A stretch of 6,471 nt of DNA from Methanobacteriota archaeon (GCA_021731385.1 JAKFXM010000149.1:1-6471); one strand, 5' to 3'; positions 1 through 4,979 are shown, numbered from the stretch's first letter. The notes: a model not told the origin generated them from the sequence alone. Translations and numbers: made by a program.

Positions 1-2
1 AT

Positions 3-23
3 TTCGAGACCTTTGGTCTCGAA
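3..23. repeat. Triloop hairpin, 9-bp stem
   Basis: The arm TTCGAGACC (3-11) is exactly complementary to GGTCTCGAA (15-23) around a TTT loop. No open frame covers it. It lies at the window edge, so a larger hairpin array may continue to the left. It shares its architecture (perfect stem closed by CC/GG around a 3-base loop) with hairpins at 1693-1715, 1772-1790 and 1798-1816, although the stem sequences differ. It could be a terminator for a gene outside the window or a member of a palindromic repeat family; the sequence alone does not decide. Confidence 0.75.
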
Positions 24-30
24 TCGAAGC

Positions 31-55
31 TATGATTTTGCTATGCAAAATCATA
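31..55. repeat. Triloop hairpin, 11-bp stem
   Basis: The arm TATGATTTTGC (31-41) pairs perfectly with GCAAAATCATA (45-55) around a TAT loop. It follows the preceding hairpin after only seven bases and sits about 60 bp upstream of the PIN-domain gene. Two perfect 3-base-loop stems side by side are unlikely to be chance in A/T-rich intergenic DNA. Function is unknown. The only reading frames here are too short to be genes. Confidence 0.75.
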
Positions 56-84
56 TTAAACTAAAATTATGTCATTTGCTAGTT

Positions 85-123
85 GTAACAGACATTAAAT
101 ATTCAGAAATTAATGTCTGTTAC
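85..123. promoter_or_regulatory. Inverted repeat over the PIN gene start (candidate operator)
   Basis: The arm GTAACAGACATTA (85-97) is the exact reverse complement of TAATGTCTGTTAC (111-123). One further A-T pair inside makes 14-bp arms around an 11-base centre. The right arm contains the ATG start codon (113-115) of the PIN-domain gene, so a bound dimeric regulator or a folded transcript would directly affect its initiation. This is what an autoregulated toxin-antitoxin promoter would look like, but no binding protein is identified. A/T-rich stretches at about 53-68 could serve as the TATA element; that assignment is weak. Confidence 0.6.
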
Positions 124-619
124 TATAGATAACTCGGTTTTGTCTGCATTTACCAAGATTGGGAAATTAGGACTTCTCAGAAAAATATTGGGTGATAGCA
201 TAGTATATGTTGCAGATACAGTATTCAGGGAGATTATACATCAAGAGGTGAGGGATGCTATTTCAGTTACTAATCAGAAACTCATAGTTTCTGATTCGGG
301 AGAAAAACCAGATGGTAAATGGATTCTGATGGAAAAGGTTGATATTCAGGACATAAGAGACATGCGTATAGATGATGGTGAAAAAGGAACAATAAAACTT
401 GCACTAAAAAAGAAGGGAATTGCAGTCATTGATGATTTAGATGGCAGAAAACTTGCTGTGAAATATAAAGTAAGGACAATTGGGACCTTAGCGCTTTTAA
501 AAGGCGCATACAATAAAGGTTTAATTTCTAAATCAGAATTAAGATCAATCTTAGATGCCCTAGAAACCAAGGATTCGTTCAGGATAACAAAGGAACTGAA
601 GAATGTAATCCTTGAGTAA
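113..619 (+). CDS. DUF3368-type PIN-domain protein (putative VapC-like RNase toxin)
   Basis: This 168-residue protein matches the pattern of the DUF3368/COG2405 branch of PIN-domain proteins, which are metal-dependent RNases often acting as toxins. The N-terminus reads IDNSVLSAFTKIGKLGLL, with the first metal-binding acidic residue at Asp6. Glu40 lies in a VFREI segment, a DDGEKG segment (Asp87, Asp88, Glu90) follows, and IDDLDGRKLA (Asp107, Asp108, Asp110) is the late acidic cluster. The tail VRTIGTLALLKGAYNKGLIS is the usual family ending. Length is normal. ATG 113 is preferred because family members begin a few residues before the first Asp. Partner antitoxins of this group usually lie just upstream, but 1-112 holds only hairpins and an inverted repeat, so the gene is an orphan here or its partner is outside the window. 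Its stop codon directly abuts the tgtA fragment. RNase activity is inferred, not shown. Confidence 0.85.
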   Translation: MSVTIDNSVLSAFTKIGKLGLLRKILGDSIVYVADTVFREIIHQEVRDAISVTNQKLIVSDSGEKPDGKWILMEKVDIQDIRDMRIDDGEKGTIKLALKKKGIAVIDDLDGRKLAVKYKVRTIGTLALLKGAYNKGLISKSELRSILDALETKDSFRITKELKNVILE

Positions 620-809
620 TTACCTGATCCTCACCGCAATCCCCCTCTCAAAATCCATGCATTCCTGGGGCGATAAAACCAGGGTTCCGGTCCTGATTAA
701 ATTATCATTTTCATCAACAATCAGGACCTCATCTCCGGCCCTTAAATCCATGTCAATCTCCTTAACAAATTTCGCAAATACGCTTTTTCCCTCAGAGACA
801 AAGGGAATT
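620..809 (-). pseudogene. Displaced 3' fragment of tgtA (PUA-domain end)
   Basis: On the minus strand this stretch encodes 62 residues plus stop that match the C-terminus of the intact tgtA at 59 of 62 positions (Arg to Lys, Val to Ile and Leu to Met changes). At DNA level it aligns without gaps to 1854-2043, with 16 differences by hand count. There is no start: an in-frame TAA lies two codons before the matching segment, and no ribosome-binding site is apparent, so it is not an intact gene. Similarity begins exactly at the stop codon and ends sharply at 809. It is in the same orientation as tgtA, 1234 bp away, as expected for a gene end displaced by insertion of DNA into a tgtA 3' end. A partial tandem duplication is the alternative. 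Confidence 0.9.
774..809. repeat. 36-bp perfect direct repeat, left copy (candidate attachment core)
   Basis: This block is identical to 2008-2043 and forms the internal edge of the 190-bp tgtA duplication; all mismatches lie on its other side. Inside it TTCCCT (787-792) and AGGGAA (802-807) form an inverted repeat around a 9-base centre, loosely like the arms and spacer of a tyrosine-recombinase core site. Six-base arms can occur by chance, and no recombinase gene is present in the window, so the att reading is a hypothesis. Confidence 0.35.
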
Positions 810-848
810 CTTTATTTTCTGAATATCTCAAACAGTCTAGCTTTTATG

Positions 849-1196
849 TTATACGGGTACAAGAGCAGGTAACTTTTCTCTAACTTGTTCTTTATATTCT
901 AAATCCATAGCATCTCTTATCATGGTTAATTCAATCTTCAGCAATTCCTGCACTAACTCGCTTTCTGTATTTAATGCATAGAGTTTGGTTTTACCAAATC
1001 TTCTTGTTACCCGAACTAAGCTAAAACCCTCTATTTTACTCCAATACTTAAAGAGTGCAGCCCTTGAGATATCGGCCCCCTTACTAATCTCCGTCTTTGA
1101 GAAGTCTAAGCCTTTATTCTCTATAAGGAAATCTACAATTCTAACTGCAGGTGTATCTCCGATAAATTGAATCAAGAGGGATTTTTCTTCTGTCAT
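849..1196 (-). CDS. Small winged-helix DNA-binding protein
   Basis: This 115-residue protein looks like the small archaeal winged-helix regulators that open with a LLxQFxGD-type segment. Here that is LLIQFIGDTPAVRIVDFLIEN (residues 7-27), containing helix 1. SKTEISKGADISRAALFKYWSKIEG (33-57) supplies the helix-turn-helix, with the recognition helix around 45-56. LVRVTRRFGKTKLYALN (60-76) fits the beta wing. The C-terminus (78-108) is a charged helix that could mediate dimerisation. An in-frame TAA two codons upstream of the ATG rules out an earlier start. The gene diverges from the one at 1326, and a perfect palindrome lies between them, so auto- and cross-regulation is plausible. A TATA-like run (about 1203-1211) sits unusually close to the ATG, so the transcript start is unclear. 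Target and ligand are unknown. It lies inside the DNA flanked by the tgtA repeats. Confidence 0.8.
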   Translation of the reverse strand: MTEEKSLLIQFIGDTPAVRIVDFLIENKGLDFSKTEISKGADISRAALFKYWSKIEGFSLVRVTRRFGKTKLYALNTESELVQELLKIELTMIRDAMDLEYKEQVREKLPALVPV

Positions 1197-1255
1197 GGTT
1201 TATTTTTTATAGGGGTAGTGGTAGTCTGTCTACTACTCCTCCTATTATTTGGGAT

Positions 1256-1279
1256 TAATAAGAATAATTATTCTTATTA
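1256..1279. promoter_or_regulatory. Perfect 24-bp palindrome between divergent genes (candidate operator)
   Basis: The half-site TAATAAGAATAA (1256-1267) is followed without a spacer by its exact reverse complement (1268-1279). It lies in the 129-bp gap between two divergently transcribed winged-helix genes, about 15 bp upstream of the TATA-like element of the rightward gene. A dimeric winged-helix protein is the natural candidate to bind here. The sequence is A/T-rich, which raises the chance level somewhat, but 12 consecutive matching pairs is still notable. Confidence 0.6.
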
Positions 1280-1290
1280 TTATTACACAA

Positions 1291-1303
1291 AAGTATTTAA
1301 AAA
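1291..1303 (+). promoter_or_regulatory. TATA-like promoter element for the gene at 1326
   Basis: AAGTATTTAAAAA resembles an archaeal BRE plus TATA box. Its centre is about 28 bp upstream of the GTG at 1326, the spacing expected if transcription starts at or next to the start codon, giving a leaderless transcript. No Shine-Dalgarno sequence is visible before that GTG, which agrees. Confidence 0.55.
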
Positions 1304-1325
1304 CTTACACTCAAAGTATATTCAT

Positions 1326-1601
1326 GTGGACTTATCATGGTCTGATGATGAAATTAAAGGTAAAATCCTGCATAAATTAACCCGTATGGGTAAATTCAAG
1401 GCAAGTCATACTTCTGTTGATAATCTACCAAAAGGATTTCCTACACATCTAAGTGGTAGGGTAAAAGAATTAGTCAAAGAAATGAAAAAAGACGGATTGT
1501 TTCTTTCAAAGCCGACATCCTATGGTGAAGAGGTTTCTATTAATCTTACAAAAAGAGAGGAAATTCATGGATTAATTGAAAAATTTCTTCAGAGGAAATA
1601 G
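1326..1601 (+). CDS. Small winged-helix-like archaeal protein, GTG start
   Basis: This 91-residue protein resembles small archaeal proteins with a conserved HTxxxNLPKGFP...KPTSYGxxVSLN pattern, recalled from memory without a family name. Visible elements are an amphipathic first helix (DDEIKGKILHKLTRMGKF, 7-24), SHTSVDNLPKGFPTHL (27-42), a basic helix GRVKELVKEMKKDGLFL (44-60) and a strand-like KPTSYGEEVSINL (62-74), together compatible with a compact winged helix. The frame stays open to an ATG at 1167, but that extension translates the divergent promoter into a hydrophobic low-complexity run and overlaps the neighbouring gene. GTG 1326 keeps the first helix and fits a TATA-like box 28 bp upstream; ATG 1386 would delete that helix. 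It is probably nucleic-acid-binding, specific role unknown. Convergent with tgtA across the hairpin cluster. Confidence 0.7.
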   Translation: MDLSWSDDEIKGKILHKLTRMGKFKASHTSVDNLPKGFPTHLSGRVKELVKEMKKDGLFLSKPTSYGEEVSINLTKREEIHGLIEKFLQRK

Positions 1602-1653
1602 TAATTTACTTTCAACCCGATTACTGAATTTCACATTATCTAATCCTCGCCGC

Positions 1654-1676
1654 ATAAGGGCAGTTTCTGCCATTAT
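1654..1676. repeat. Triloop hairpin with one internal mismatch
   Basis: GGCAG (1659-1663) pairs with CTGCC (1667-1671) around a TTT loop. After a G/A mismatch, ATAA (1654-1657) continues the stem with TTAT (1673-1676), giving 9 pairs of 10. It is the weakest stem of the cluster. Confidence 0.6.
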
Positions 1677-1692
1677 CACCCGAAAAATTTGG

Positions 1693-1715
1693 AGTTGCAA
1701 CCAAAGGTTGCAACT
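1693..1715. repeat. Triloop hairpin, perfect 10-bp stem
   Basis: AGTTGCAACC (1693-1702) pairs exactly with GGTTGCAACT (1706-1715) around AAA. It is enclosed, together with the next hairpin, by an outer stem formed by 1679-1691 and 1757-1768. Confidence 0.8.
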
Positions 1716-1717
1716 GC

Positions 1718-1748
1718 CCGACAACTGGAAAATTTTGACAGTTGTCGG
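1718..1748. repeat. Hairpin, 10-bp stem with 11-base loop
   Basis: CCGACAACTG (1718-1727) pairs exactly with CAGTTGTCGG (1739-1748). The loop contains the self-complementary AAAATTTT (1729-1736). It is the only member of the cluster whose loop is not three bases. Confidence 0.75.
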
Positions 1749-1763
1749 TTGCATTGCAAATTT

Positions 1764-1824
1764 TTGGGCCCAATGAGCCAACGGCTCATTCGGGCCCAAT
1801 TTGCCTTTGGCAAATTCGGGGCCC
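1764..1824. repeat. Two tandem triloop hairpins separated by GGGCCC linkers
   Basis: The pattern is GGGCCC, AATGAGCC-AAC-GGCTCATT, C, GGGCCC, AATTTGCC-TTT-GGCAAATT, CG, GGGCCC: two units with the same frame and different stems. With its flanks the first unit folds into a 16-bp stem (TTGGGCCC 1764-1771 with GGGCCCAA 1792-1799) broken by one bulged C. The self-complementary linkers let neighbouring arms swap partners. The structure ends 29 bp before the tgtA stop codon. Confidence 0.8.
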
Positions 1825-1853
1825 TAATTTTACTCATTGAATTCCGCACAATT

Positions 1854-3581
1854 TTACCTGATCCTCACCGCAATACCCCTCTCAAAATCCAGGCATTCCT
1901 GGGGCGATAAAACCAGGGTTCCGGTCCTGATTAAATTGTCATTCTCATCAACAACAAGAACTTCATCACCAGCCCTCAAATCCATGTCAATTTCCCTGAC
2001 GAATTTTGCAAATACGCTTTTTCCCTCAGAGACAAAGGGAATTGCTTCACTGTCAATAACAACCCTTAATCCTGGATACTTGAAGAATTTGTGCAGTTTC
2101 TTCGCTAATGGCGTCTTTGGAATTATGAAGTGGTCAGATGCTCTTACAGATGCAATCAATTCTTTCTTGTCGTAAATCCATCTTATCCTTCCGGTCCTTC
2201 TTGACCTCTTTATCCTGACCCCGTCATCAATGAGACTATCTGCCCCTGAACCGAACTGATATTCCATGATTTTTTTTACCTTGTGAATGTCGCGAATACC
2301 TGTTGTATCAATCCTATTGTTTAACTTTTCAGGTGTCATTATAGAACCGAACGGGTAGATGTCAAGAATTTCAGCAGGAACTTCCCCGAATGGCGAAATT
2401 TCAATTTTATTTTCTGATGTAACCCTGTTAACCCTCTCCCTGACATTTACAACCTCTGTCCTGCCTTCTGATTCATCACCTAATGAATAGAATGACGACT
2501 TCTTTCTTATAAGGTCTAATCCTGACAGCCATTCATTATGTTGTGCAAATTTTTTCAATGCAGAGAGAAGCGCCGGATGACTTCGCATTCTTACACTCAG
2601 TAAATCCCATAGATTGTTCTCCCTTATCGCCTGCTTTACCCTGTTCAATTCTTCGAATGTTGCATAGAGGTTGTGTCTTGCAAGTTCCCTGATTTTTTCA
2701 TCATCATTCAATTCCTTAAGTTCAGTTCCGTATTTGTTGCAGACGGGGCATGAACATGGCAGGTATTCAAGTTCATCAAGTTTCTTTGTCCCTATTGCAG
2801 TCATGTATCTGAAATTCTGCGCATAAAGTGCATACGCAGCAGAATCAAAAAGGTCGCAGCCAAGGGCTACAGCAAGGCTGAATGCCATCGGATGCCCGAG
2901 ACCAAATGCATGCACTACCCTGTTTGCCGGAATGTTCTTTTTTACTGTTGCAATAATATCAACAAGGTCAGAGAATCTGTATTCCTCCATCAGTCGAACA
3001 ATACCGCCAATTGCACACAATTCAAAATCCACTCCAATTTCCTTTGCTGCCCTTTCCCTGAGATCCATATAGGTAGAACCCTGAATTCCCGCGTTCACGA
3101 CAAATTTTGCATCCCTTGCCTCCTTTGCGCGCTGAAGGGTAATCTCGAGTTGTTCCGAAACCCTTGGCTTGTATGCGTCGGGGAGGGAGGGTATGTCAAG
3201 GAATGAGCCGATGTCGGAACCTATGCCTTCCTGGAATTCGATAATTTCCCTGTTTGTGGTATTAACATTCCCGTACTCCATCAGTTGATAAGAACCAGAA
3301 TCCGTCGCAATAAGCCCATCAAAATCAAGGGCCTTGTGAATTCCGGAATCCAGTATTTTTTTTCTTAACTCGTCATTCTTCAGGATTATGTAGGAATTCG
3401 TCATCAGAATCCTTGATTTGAATTCCCTTTCAAATTCCATTGTGCTTACCAATGGCTTGTTTGGATTATACACCGGCATAATAGCCGGTGTTTCGATTTC
3501 CCTTTTCCCGATAGTCAGCCTGCCTATTCTTCCCCCAATGTCCTTGAATTTTATTTCAAATGAGAAAAAAGTTGATGACAT
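1854..3581 (-). CDS. tgtA: Archaeosine tRNA-guanine transglycosylase
   Basis: ArcTGT exchanges guanine-15 in the tRNA D-arm for preQ0, the first tRNA-bound step toward archaeosine. The 575-residue length is normal for the archaeal enzyme (Pyrococcus horikoshii about 582). The catalytic barrel shows ATDSGSYQ with Asp94, VVNAGIQGSTYMDLR (161-175), IGGIVRLMEEYRF (191-203), HAFGLGHP (224-231) and CDLFDSAAY with Asp246, the expected nucleophile. A zinc site follows: Cys276, Cys278, Cys281 and His303 in CSCPVCNKYG and ARHNLYA. The later archaeal-specific domains end in a PUA RNA-binding domain (about 505-575, with FVREIDMDLRAGDEVLVVD). Transcription diverges from the CBS operon. A TATA-like stretch at 3598-3610 lies about 23 bp before the ATG, and no ribosome-binding site is clear, so the transcript may be leaderless. 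The last 62 codons have a displaced copy at 620-809, so the 3' end may be a replacement segment, yet the frame is intact. Confidence 0.97.
   Translation of the reverse strand: MSSTFFSFEIKFKDIGGRIGRLTIGKREIETPAIMPVYNPNKPLVSTMEFEREFKSRILMTNSYIILKNDELRKKILDSGIHKALDFDGLIATDSGSYQLMEYGNVNTTNREIIEFQEGIGSDIGSFLDIPSLPDAYKPRVSEQLEITLQRAKEARDAKFVVNAGIQGSTYMDLRERAAKEIGVDFELCAIGGIVRLMEEYRFSDLVDIIATVKKNIPANRVVHAFGLGHPMAFSLAVALGCDLFDSAAYALYAQNFRYMTAIGTKKLDELEYLPCSCPVCNKYGTELKELNDDEKIRELARHNLYATFEELNRVKQAIRENNLWDLLSVRMRSHPALLSALKKFAQHNEWLSGLDLIRKKSSFYSLGDESEGRTEVVNVRERVNRVTSENKIEISPFGEVPAEILDIYPFGSIMTPEKLNNRIDTTGIRDIHKVKKIMEYQFGSGADSLIDDGVRIKRSRRTGRIRWIYDKKELIASVRASDHFIIPKTPLAKKLHKFFKYPGLRVVIDSEAIPFVSEGKSVFAKFVREIDMDLRAGDEVLVVDENDNLIRTGTLVLSPQECLDFERGIAVRIR
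2008..2043. repeat. 36-bp perfect direct repeat, right copy (inside tgtA)
   Basis: Identical to 774-809, this block encodes tgtA residues at the start of the duplicated PUA segment. Its right edge (2043) is where similarity between the two tgtA ends stops, which makes it the likely crossover point if the duplication came from integration. The inner inverted repeat is TTCCCT (2021-2026) and AGGGAA (2036-2041). Confidence 0.35.
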
Positions 3582-3650
3582 CTTATTTAAAGATAACTTT
3601 ATAATTTATAACAGGAATAAATAACTGCAATTCAAATTATTAAAATTAAA
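3582..3650. promoter_or_regulatory. Divergent promoter region, tgtA / CBS operon
   Basis: These 69 bp separate the tgtA start from the first CBS gene and are very A/T-rich. TTTATAATTTATA (3598-3610) reads as a TATA element in both directions: about 23 bp from the tgtA ATG leftwards and about 45 bp from the CBS ATG rightwards. TATTTAAAG (3584-3592) is a second candidate. No Shine-Dalgarno sequence precedes either start. Exact transcription starts cannot be assigned. Confidence 0.5.
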
Positions 3651-4193
3651 ATGGAACTAAGAGTTGGAGACGCGATGACAAGGGGTGTAATCTATGTCCG
3701 CCCGGATGACAATGTGCAGAGGGCGGCGGAGATAATGAAGAAGAATGACATTGACTCGGTGATAGTTATGGAGAAGGACAATGGTATTGGAATTGTCACT
3801 GACAGGGATATAATAGCAAAGATAGTCGCTGAGGGTAAGGATCCGAGAAAGGTAACAGTAGCAGAGATAATGACATCTCCCGTGATTACAATTAATCCTG
3901 AGGCAGACATTGACGATGCTGCAAGGAAGATGCGCGACAAGAATATAAGAAGGCTAATTGTTACGAAGGATAACAGGATTATCGGAATACTTTCCGAGTT
4001 TGACCTCATAAGGGTGGAGCCTGCATTGCATCTTCTCATAATGGAGCATAGCAAGTGGGATATTGTGGATATTCCTACACCGTCAAGTGCCATTACGGGA
4101 ATTTGTGAGGTGTGTGACAACTATTCTGAAGATTTGAGAAATATAAGCGGAAGGCTTCTATGCGACGAATGTATCCAAGAGGAGAGAGAATGA
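3651..4193 (+). CDS. Two-CBS-domain protein with C-terminal zinc ribbon
   Basis: This 180-residue protein has a tandem CBS (Bateman) pair. CBS1 spans about 5-60 (VGDAMTRGVIYVRPDDNV ... GIVTDRDII) and CBS2 about 70-122 (VAEIMTSPVITINPEADI ... GILSEFDLI). A linker leads to a four-cysteine zinc ribbon: CEVC (152-155) and CDEC (171-174). CBS pairs generally bind adenine nucleotides, SAM or related ligands and control partner proteins; the ligand here is unknown. The zinc ribbon could bind nucleic acid or protein. The ATG lacks a visible Shine-Dalgarno sequence. The gene ends in an ATGA overlap with the next CBS gene, so the two are almost certainly co-transcribed and translationally coupled, with serS following. 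A role in regulating tRNA charging or translation is inferred from position only. Confidence 0.9.
   Translation: MELRVGDAMTRGVIYVRPDDNVQRAAEIMKKNDIDSVIVMEKDNGIGIVTDRDIIAKIVAEGKDPRKVTVAEIMTSPVITINPEADIDDAARKMRDKNIRRLIVTKDNRIIGILSEFDLIRVEPALHLLIMEHSKWDIVDIPTPSSAITGICEVCDNYSEDLRNISGRLLCDECIQEERE
4178..4192 (+). promoter_or_regulatory. Shine-Dalgarno and overlapping ATGA start of the four-CBS gene
   Basis: AGAGGAG (4178-4184) lies five bases before ATG 4190, whose last two bases form the TGA stop of the preceding gene together with the next A. This supports ATG 4190 over the upstream in-frame ATG at 4160, which would lie inside the previous gene and add ten residues with no family match. It is the clearest ribosome-binding site in the window. 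Confidence 0.7.
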
Positions 4194-4954
4194 TTACTGT
4201 TGGGGATATAATGACAAAAGACATAGTCTGCATTGAGTCTACCGATACAATAAGTAAAGCAAGGTCAATAATGCGCAAATGTGGCTACAGGGCCCTGCCC
4301 GTCCTTGAAGAAGGAAAACTTGTTGGTATAATTTCCCGCGGCGATGTCCTGAAGGTTACTTCAGGCAAGACAAATGTTTATATTAAGGGATTAATGAACG
4401 AGAATGTAGTTTCTGCATCTCCTGATGATGATGTGATTTCACTCACAAAAAGCATGATCAAGGCAGGAATAAGACAGGTCCCCGTTGTTGATGGGAAACT
4501 TCTGGGCATAATTTCATCAATGGATGTGTTGAATGCATTTGTAATGAAGAATTATGCCCCATCAAAAAAGATGATTAGTGATATCATGACCAGAAAGGTG
4601 GTATGCTGCAAACCCGATGAAGAAATCTCAAAAATCTGGGACAAGATGTACAGCAGCGGATTTAGCGGATTTCCAGTTGTAAAAAATAAGGAGATTATAG
4701 GCATGGTTACAAGAATGGACATACTGAAGAAGGGTTATGCAAGAATTTCAAAAGAATCCGGAAAGGTAAGGAACACTACGGTGAACAAGGTTATGAGAAC
4801 GCCGGCAGTTACACTAAAGACGACAACGGATGTAAGGGATGCGGCAGAACTGATGGTGAGAAAGAAAATAATCCGTCTACCTGTTGTTGATAACTCTAAA
4901 AAGATTGTCGGAATAGTGGACATAGAGGATATACTGAGGGCATACGTTTCTTAA
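4190..4954 (+). CDS. Four-CBS-domain protein
   Basis: This 254-residue protein consists almost only of four CBS domains. They begin at VGDIMTKDIV (about residue 4), IKGLMNENVV (65), ISDIMTRKVV (129) and VNKVMRTPAV (198). Each ends in a GI(I/V)-type strand plus a xxDIL/xDVL helix: GIISRGDVL, GIISSMDVL, GMVTRMDIL and GIVDIEDIL. It has no catalytic, membrane or DNA-binding domain, so it is probably a ligand-sensing regulator, perhaps folding as two stacked Bateman modules. Adenosine-type ligands are usual for the superfamily; none can be assigned here. It overlaps the CBS/zinc-ribbon gene by four bases and is followed after 25 bp by serS. The gap contains a T-rich run (4954-4965) that could weaken read-through, since archaeal terminators are T tracts. 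Whether serS is fully co-transcribed is therefore open. Confidence 0.92.
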   Translation: MITVGDIMTKDIVCIESTDTISKARSIMRKCGYRALPVLEEGKLVGIISRGDVLKVTSGKTNVYIKGLMNENVVSASPDDDVISLTKSMIKAGIRQVPVVDGKLLGIISSMDVLNAFVMKNYAPSKKMISDIMTRKVVCCKPDEEISKIWDKMYSSGFSGFPVVKNKEIIGMVTRMDILKKGYARISKESGKVRNTTVNKVMRTPAVTLKTTTDVRDAAELMVRKKIIRLPVVDNSKKIVGIVDIEDILRAYVS

Positions 4955-4979
4955 TTTCTTTTTCTAATAGATTATCCGT

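Larger units (their letters stand above)
1654..1824. repeat. Cluster of hairpins, mostly triloop, between convergent genes
   Basis: About 170 bp contain five strong stem-loops in near-continuous succession: 1654-1676, 1693-1715, 1718-1748, 1764-1799 and 1798-1816. Four have 3-base loops. Their stem sequences are unrelated, so pairing rather than sequence is what recurs. Linkers are C/G-rich (CCCG, GGGCCC) against an A/T-rich background. The cluster lies between the small winged-helix gene and the 3' end of tgtA, so it could stop transcription from both sides. Five stems is more than termination needs. A structured RNA, a palindromic mobile repeat or a replication/recombination site are other options. 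No protein-coding signal is seen from 1602 to 1853. Confidence 0.85.

Noticed and set aside
620..809. The tgtA fragment as a stand-alone PUA-domain gene.
   Set aside because: The frame is closed by TAA two codons upstream and has no start before the middle of the domain.
612..872. A plus-strand reading frame strikingly similar to another at 1837-2175, looking like a duplicated small protein family.
   Set aside because: Both are antisense shadows of the tgtA 3' end; the similarity reflects the duplicated tgtA segment, and the real coding sense is the minus strand.
1167..1325. An N-terminal extension of the small plus-strand gene that reads as a hydrophobic, membrane-like segment.
   Set aside because: It translates the divergent promoter, including the palindrome, and overlaps the start of the minus-strand gene. 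The Val/Leu/Tyr runs come from simple repeats, and the conserved-looking protein begins at 1326.
1654..1824. A CRISPR array or a tRNA gene as the explanation of the hairpin cluster.
   Set aside because: There is no repeated unit of constant sequence with spacers, and no acceptor stem, T-loop or anticodon pattern; stem sequences all differ.
1576..1910. Open frames on both strands running through the hairpin cluster.
   Set aside because: They consist of translated palindromes and cross into the tgtA 3' end antisense; no domain, start signal or family resemblance is seen.
2892..3206. Plus-strand frame inside tgtA.
   Set aside because: It is antisense to the catalytic core of a clearly functional gene and has no recognisable features.
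4160..4189. ATG 4160 as start of the four-CBS gene.
   Set aside because: It lies inside the upstream gene's zinc-ribbon codons; ATG 4190 has a Shine-Dalgarno sequence at normal spacing and begins right at the first CBS domain.
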